DNA of 64,000 nt from assembly GCA_029747585.1 (NCBI GenBank), contig JAPEVF010000076.1, positions 57,686-121,685 on the forward strand, written 5' to 3'. The notes beneath the pieces are model-generated. The model worked only from the letters and a program-made list of their open reading frames with translations, searched no databases and was not told the DNA's origin. Made by a program: the position numbers and the translations under genes. The stretch's first letter is position 1; each line of letters starts with the position of its first letter. Shown piece by piece: positions 58,792 through 64,000 of this stretch. Source of the stretch: Pleurotus djamor (lineage: Eukaryota > Basidiomycota > Agaricomycetes > Agaricales > Pleurotaceae).

Positions 58792-61488
58792 ATGTCCGCC
58801 ACCACCACCACCTCCTCCTCGTACCGAGAATCTATTGGCGATATAGAAGAGCAACTGCACTCCGTTTTCTCCCAAAATCCCCGTGTATACTACAGAGCCG
58901 ATTCCGACGTTCCCTATGTCCCAGCAGACGAACTGCACAACATTATTCCAGCCTTTTCAGAAGCCTACGGAGTCGAACTATTGTCAGAAGAAGAATACTC
59001 GCATCTCAAAAGTATAACAGCAGATAACCCGGGCCTCGATGTCGACCCACAGATGCTCGCGCGCCTCATTGCAGAACGAGCACCGAAATCGGATTCACCT
59101 TCGCGGCCACCTAGCAGGCCACCCTCGAGAGGACCACCGCAGACCCCAGGCTCGGGGAAGGGACCTTCACCCTTCGACAGACGACAACGAGCAACACCAC
59201 TTGCGGGCGAGTCGCAGGCTCCACCGTCCAGTTGGGCGAAACGACCTCCACCATCTCGGCGTAAGAGTGATGCTGGGAGCCGCAGCGACTCGGAATCTTA
59301 CACCTCGCCACCCACCGCGTACGGACGCTCCAGAGCGCCGTCGAATCCAACATCACCAGCACCACACTACGCGTCTCTCTCCTCACCCACGTTTTCTCAA
59401 ACCCCTTCGCGTCCTCATTCGCGTCAGTCTCTGCGAATGGTCGGTTCACCCGAACTCATCGACGAATCGACTATGATGCGGCCACTTGGAAGATTGTTTA
59501 ATTCCGATTCGGATCCTGACAGTGACGAAGAAGTCGCCATGGGGTTGATCCCGGATCGCGTCGCTGCAATGTCTGCGCTGTCGTTGGAGGAACAAGCAGA
59601 TCAAGAGACTCTACAGCGCGAAAACCGGGAACTGAAGAAGAAACTCCTCGAAGCGGAGACGACGCTGCAGAACCGATTGATGGAACATGACAATGAGTTG
59701 GATGAGTTGCAGGCAAAGCTAGATGAGATGAGGAGCGAACTTAACGCTGCGAAGAGAGAAGAGAAGGAATTGCGCGCGAAAGAGGTGAGTATTTCTCGTG
59801 CTAATTCATCCCCTTGAATCTGACTGATACCTTGGACAGCGTCAAAGCATGTCGTCGATCACAATTCTGGAATCCGAGATCGCCAAAGTCACCGAAGCGC
59901 TCAGAATTGCGAAGGAGACTTACGCGTCTCTGCAGCGACAATACCAAGAGCAATGTGCAGCTTCCGAGCGGTATCGCGATGACCTTCGAAAGCGCGACGA
60001 GAACATTCGAAGTCTTCGCGACGCTGTAAACCTTCACGAGCACGAAACGTCGAAATGGACACGCGAGCAACAGCACTATGAAGAGCGTCTCTCACAGATG
60101 GACGCGGAGCTGGCTATTGCCACACACTTGCAAGCTGAACTGGACGCACAGAAGCAGGAAAATTTAACTTTGAAGGAGACGATTGATCGTCTTCATTTCG
60201 AGTTGGATGAACAGCGGAATGCGACGATTCAGGGCGCTAATGTTGGAAGTGGAACTCATAGTGTGCCTGGGACGTTGAGCAAGAGTTTGGGCGCGGAGTT
60301 GGCGAAGAATGGATGGGGTGAGGAAGAGGATGAGAAGGAGGAAGCTAGTGTTACTTCGCCTTCGATCGATCTCAGCAACACGAGCTTCAATTTTGAGGAT
60401 GAGAGTCCTGACGAAGAAGATTTCATTGAGACTATCGTTACGCGTCGCAGGGTGAGCCATCCTGATCTATATTTTCTTCTCATTGTTACTGACCGTCGCC
60501 TCTCAATCTGCAGCGCGTTCCTACACGGACGAACAAGAATGAACCTCTGACATATGAAGAAGTCAAAGAGTACTCTGATGCTTTCACTCAATACGAGTCG
60601 TCGGAGTTCTGCAAATCCAGTGTCACGCAAACGGACCCCGAACCTGTCGTCCCCACCGCCAGCTCGAGCATGCAAACTGAAGAGCCCGAATCCTTCTCCT
60701 TCGCCATTCAAACCGACCCTGAGCCCGAACCCGAGCCCGAACCTGTGAAAGTTACTTGCGACATGGATATTCAAACCGACGACCTGGATGAGTTCGTTGC
60801 TCAGTTTGAAGAGCTTGAAGAACCCGTCGCTTCAACGTCGTCTTCTGCGTCGGACTCTACTGAAACTCCTTCAACGCCGAAAGCTAAGGCGAAGGATCTG
60901 GATGATCTTGTATCACACGATCAACCGCCTGCGTACACCCAAGTACCACAGGACGACGGGGAGATTCTTAGGAAATGGCATCCCAAGCCCGAGGACCTCA
61001 CGCTCGCTGGACCCATCTCCGAAGAAGCGGTGGAAGAATGGAAAGCCCTAAAGGAGGAACTCGGCATTGACTGCCTTGTCATCGACAAACTACTCGCTTC
61101 GGCCCCACGCACCCCCACACCCGTCCGCACGCCAGCCGAAGGCAAACAAGTCCGCAGAGGGAGATTCTATAATATCTACAACACGTATATCTATGGGAAA
61201 TCGCAGTCTTCGTCGCCGCCGTCTTCGCAGGGTGGGAGTATGTATACTGCGGTCGGGGTGGGGATGTTGGCGTTCGTTGCAGGGTATTTGTTCAATGTGT
61301 ACCCGCAGGGGAGCTATGAGACCCCTGGCCAGTTGGGGTATACGGATCGGCATTTGTGGAGGGCGATGAACACGATGTCGCCTGCTGGTGAAGGTTTCAC
61401 TTCTGATACGACGTCGGCAGTGTGGAGTATATTGGGGAGATTGGGTGGAGGAGCTGCTGCTCGCATCGCGAGAGGATGGCCAACGTAA
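58792..61488 (+). CDS. Coiled-coil protein with membrane segment near C-terminus (right copy)
   Basis: Mirror of 17817-20505, intact. Start 58792 (MSATTTTSSSYRESIGDIEE), DIEEQLHSVFSQNPRVYYR, a disordered Ser/Pro/Arg region, a coiled coil (EEQADQETLQRENRELKKK; SMSSITILESEIAKVTEALR), an acidic linker with repeated Pro-Glu units, the hydrophobic segment AVGVGMLAFVAGYLFNVYP and C-terminal ARIARGWPT. Nearly all differences lie in the first 20 residues and in synonymous sites. The promoter sequence upstream differs completely from the left copy because the arms have different neighbours there. Confidence 0.88.
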
Positions 61489-63359
61489 CGTCCTTCTCTA
61501 CCTTTTTCTTCCTTTTTTCATTCCGTGGACTTTTTTCTTCTAACGACCATTGACGACCACCTAATGCAACGTTGAACACTACTGCACCTTATAAACCCCT
61601 TCCTATGTTTATTGCCCAGACTTGTTGTTATGCTCCGCACATACTTAGGCGTTCCTTTCACTCATTCCAGTTCCATGCAATTCTTTCTCCATCATCACTC
61701 CCATTCTCGCTCCTCTCATCAATCCCCTCTCTCTTCTATGTTCCAATAACTTATTGCTCTGATTCATCGTTCAATCCTAGAGACTTACATCAATGATTCT
61801 ACTGCTTACACGCTCGTTTTGACCTTTTCTCTCCGTTCGTGTATATAGAGTCGTTTTGGGCGCATTCTGTCAGTTGCTTATCTTTTCCTCTCTCACACCT
61901 TCTGCCTAGCTGTTCGCCTTGTCCACGGCGGAGCAGTGTAATAATAGTAATGTATGCTTATCCCCCGTCCTTCCGTGTAATCTTAAGATACCCTCCCTAC
62001 TCATTCGCCTCCAGTCCTGTATCTGCGCGCTTTGCGTGTAGTCGGTATCCCATACGTGGCGGTGAGTCGTTAGTCCTCAACATGGAGCGAACAACACTGA
62101 TTGAGGGTGTGCAGGCCCTTAAATATCCTCCTTCTCCGCCCTCACCGTTCTCCTGGGTTGTTATGGACCTGAAAAGTGCCAGCTAGACGCGAATAACGTT
62201 AACGGTCCGCGGTAACGTATCAACTTCGGACATGCAGCTCAGGACACGTTCAAACGGACAATGCTCAGGCCAACTCTTTCTGGACGTCGCGGACCTCTTG
62301 TCAGAAGGTCTTCCTTCACAGGACCATCACCTCTCGGATTCTGGAAGATCGAACAGAAACGTACGCCCTGCCCTGCAAGCCGTACAAGCTGGCTTCCTCC
62401 TTCCCATTGCACCCAAAAACGCCTTTTTCACCCAGTTACAGAGTTATGTTTCTCCGGCGATTTTCTGATTTCTGCCCGTTTAGTGGCACTCGGACCCTTT
62501 TGATGATAAATGGCGAAATGCATAAGATCTCGATTTTTATGCTCCCACCACGTCCTGGGGTCCTAGTGTACGACGAGAAAGGGAATTCGGTGGATTTAAT
62601 GCCCTTTTCGATGGTTCCGTTCATTGGTTAATCGTTTATGCATCCTTTGGCCGTTTGTGCGCGCGGTCCCATCGACGTCATTGTGCTCTCTGTCCGGAGT
62701 ATTGTATCGATGCAACTACGAATCTAGAACTGTGGTGGGTTTTTTGTATGGCCATTGTGGATCTTGCTAAGCATGCTTGATAGGGACGAGGCGATGCTTA
62801 TACGCTTTGCAACCTTCCGGACAATGCACAAGATGGGCCTCATGCGTATACGTTAACATTACTTGTGGGGGAGTCCTGAAACTCGCCTTCCTTGTACCAT
62901 GCTTTTTTCGTGTTTCTGGAAAGGGTGGAGTTTCATACACCTCTCGATCATCTATTTTTCAGATCAGAAGTACTTGCGTGCACAGTGTCAGGGGCTTTTG
63001 CCAACTTACGTTCACATAAGACACGAACGTCCAACACTCAGACTTACCACGCCAATGAGCACTTCCAACGCTCAGGTCGATACATATCGGCCTACAAGCC
63101 CGATCTTTGATATATCCACCGCTTAGCAGTTTTCTTCCACGGCCAGGTGATTATCAAATTTGTTTTTCTGCTTTCTGCCTTCGTTCTAATTCCATCTGCG
63201 AACGACCTTCATCACCCGAACTGTGGCAGCTTTCGACATCAACACACTCTTGAAGGTTTGTTTTGCCTCGTTGGCATTTGATGTGATCGCCATCAATACG
63301 GCATCAGCAGAATCATCTGTGGCTGAACATTCATTCAACTGACGATAACGTTTAGGACA
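61489..63359. other. Long intergenic region, right copy
   Basis: Mirror of 15951-17816, including the three-copy repeat at 62057-62445. No supported gene. It carries the coiled-coil 3' UTR and the aminotransferase promoter. Confidence 0.6.
62057..62445 (+). repeat. Three-copy repeat, right-arm copy
   Basis: Full-length version (with the internal segment partly missing from 20917-21291). Same orientation as the extra copy and opposite to 16855-17243. Confidence 0.8.
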
Positions 63360-64000
63360 ATGGAGATACAACTCCTCAACAGTGAATCGGGTGTGCAGTA
63401 TCTGCCTGATGACTACTATGCCCCCTTCCTCTCGGACAACGCGAAGAATCGCAAGCCTAGTCCAAGTAAGCTAACAGCCATTCGGACGCCAAGATTAGAT
63501 GAAATCGCTAAACTTGTTTATACTCCCACCGAACTCCTAAGTTCGCAGTCTAATGCCTTTGGAGTCACGTCCAGGGCTTATCTCCTTCCTGGCGGGAAAG
63601 CCCAATGCATCTGCATTCCCTTTCACCTCACTCAGCTTCACAGCTCGCGACCCCTTTGATCCAGAGAAGGAAACTGCGCTTACAGTGGATGGATCCGCTC
63701 TCGCCGAAGGCCTACAATATGGAGCTACTGCTGGCTTGAAGGACTTGGTCGATTGGATCAACGGCTTGCAGGAGAATCAACACGGCCGGAAACAAGGCGA
63801 AGGGTGGAGAGTCAGCATTGGTTCAGGCTCCCAAGATCTTATTTTCAAGGTAACGCCATAAAGCCACCTTTCCTCCTCAAATCCACGATTCTAACGGCCG
63901 AAAAAACTGTTCTGGTTCCTTTTTTACTTGATCTCATCTTTGACAGGCTGTCACCGCTTTGGTAAACCCAGGTGATCCAGTCTTGGTTGAGTCCCCTGTG
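63360..64000 (+). CDS. Aro8-type aminotransferase (right copy), cut by window edge
   Basis: 5' part of a second copy of 13712-15950. It begins MEIQLLNSESGVQYLPDDYY, keeps ISFLAGKPNASAFPF, EGLQYGATAGLKDLVDW and GSGSQDLIFK, and runs off the edge in AVTALVNPGDPVLVESPV. Only a few residues differ from the left copy (for example TAIRTPRLDEI for SAIRMPRLDGI). Whether the rest is present lies outside the window. The PLP-lysine region is not included. Confidence 0.88.

Larger units (their letters stand above)
41004..64000 (-). repeat. Right arm of window-scale inverted repeat
   Basis: Mirror of the left arm, reaching at least the window edge; its outer end is not visible. It contains right-only sequence at about 57.3-58.7 kb and broken copies of the central gene and of the outer MYND gene. 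Confidence 0.95.

Overview
The window is eukaryotic, fungal and most likely basidiomycete (Agaricomycetes-type). Genes are broken by many short GT...AG introns, mostly about 50-60 nt, and sit close together on both strands. The families seen fit such a genome: an ADP1-type ABC transporter with EGF-like modules, a family of MYND-finger proteins, a Crinkler-like P-loop ATPase, an Aro8-type aminotransferase, XRN1 and GMP synthase.

Layout. Positions 1-15300 are single copy: a glutathione S-transferase cut by the left edge, a three-repeat Myb-like protein, a 2.8 kb gene-poor stretch, GMP synthase (-) and XRN1 (+) sharing a 195 bp divergent promoter, then an aminotransferase (-). The part from about 7560 to 15290 is peppered with N calls.

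From about 15310 to the right edge the window folds back on itself as an imperfect inverted repeat centred near 41.0 kb. Reading outward from the centre, each arm carries an unrecognised gene whose 5' end lies at the dyad, an inner MYND gene, an outer MYND gene, the ABC transporter, an intron-containing tRNA-Met(CAT), a block with a CAMKK/SAK1-like kinase and a tiny CxxC protein, a coiled-coil protein with a membrane segment near its C-terminus, and the aminotransferase.

The arms differ in four ways. (1) The kinase block (24.75-30.6 and 51.4-57.3) has the same orientation in both arms, so it was inverted in one of them. (2) The left arm alone has about 4 kb with a third copy of a 0.38 kb repeat, a truncated GST and a Crinkler-like gene. 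The right arm alone has about 1.5 kb with retroelement debris. (3) The right copies of the central gene and of the outer MYND gene are broken by indels, while the left copies are open or better preserved. (4) Divergence is uneven: the inner MYND genes are almost identical, the outer pair clearly diverged.

The fold-back could be a real giant palindrome, or two haplotypes of a dikaryon joined end to end during assembly. The Ns are dense where only one copy exists and almost absent where two copies exist, which favours the haplotype explanation. In that case the inversion and the insertions are structural polymorphisms between nuclei. The sequence alone cannot decide. All gene models are read by eye and most intron boundaries are approximate.
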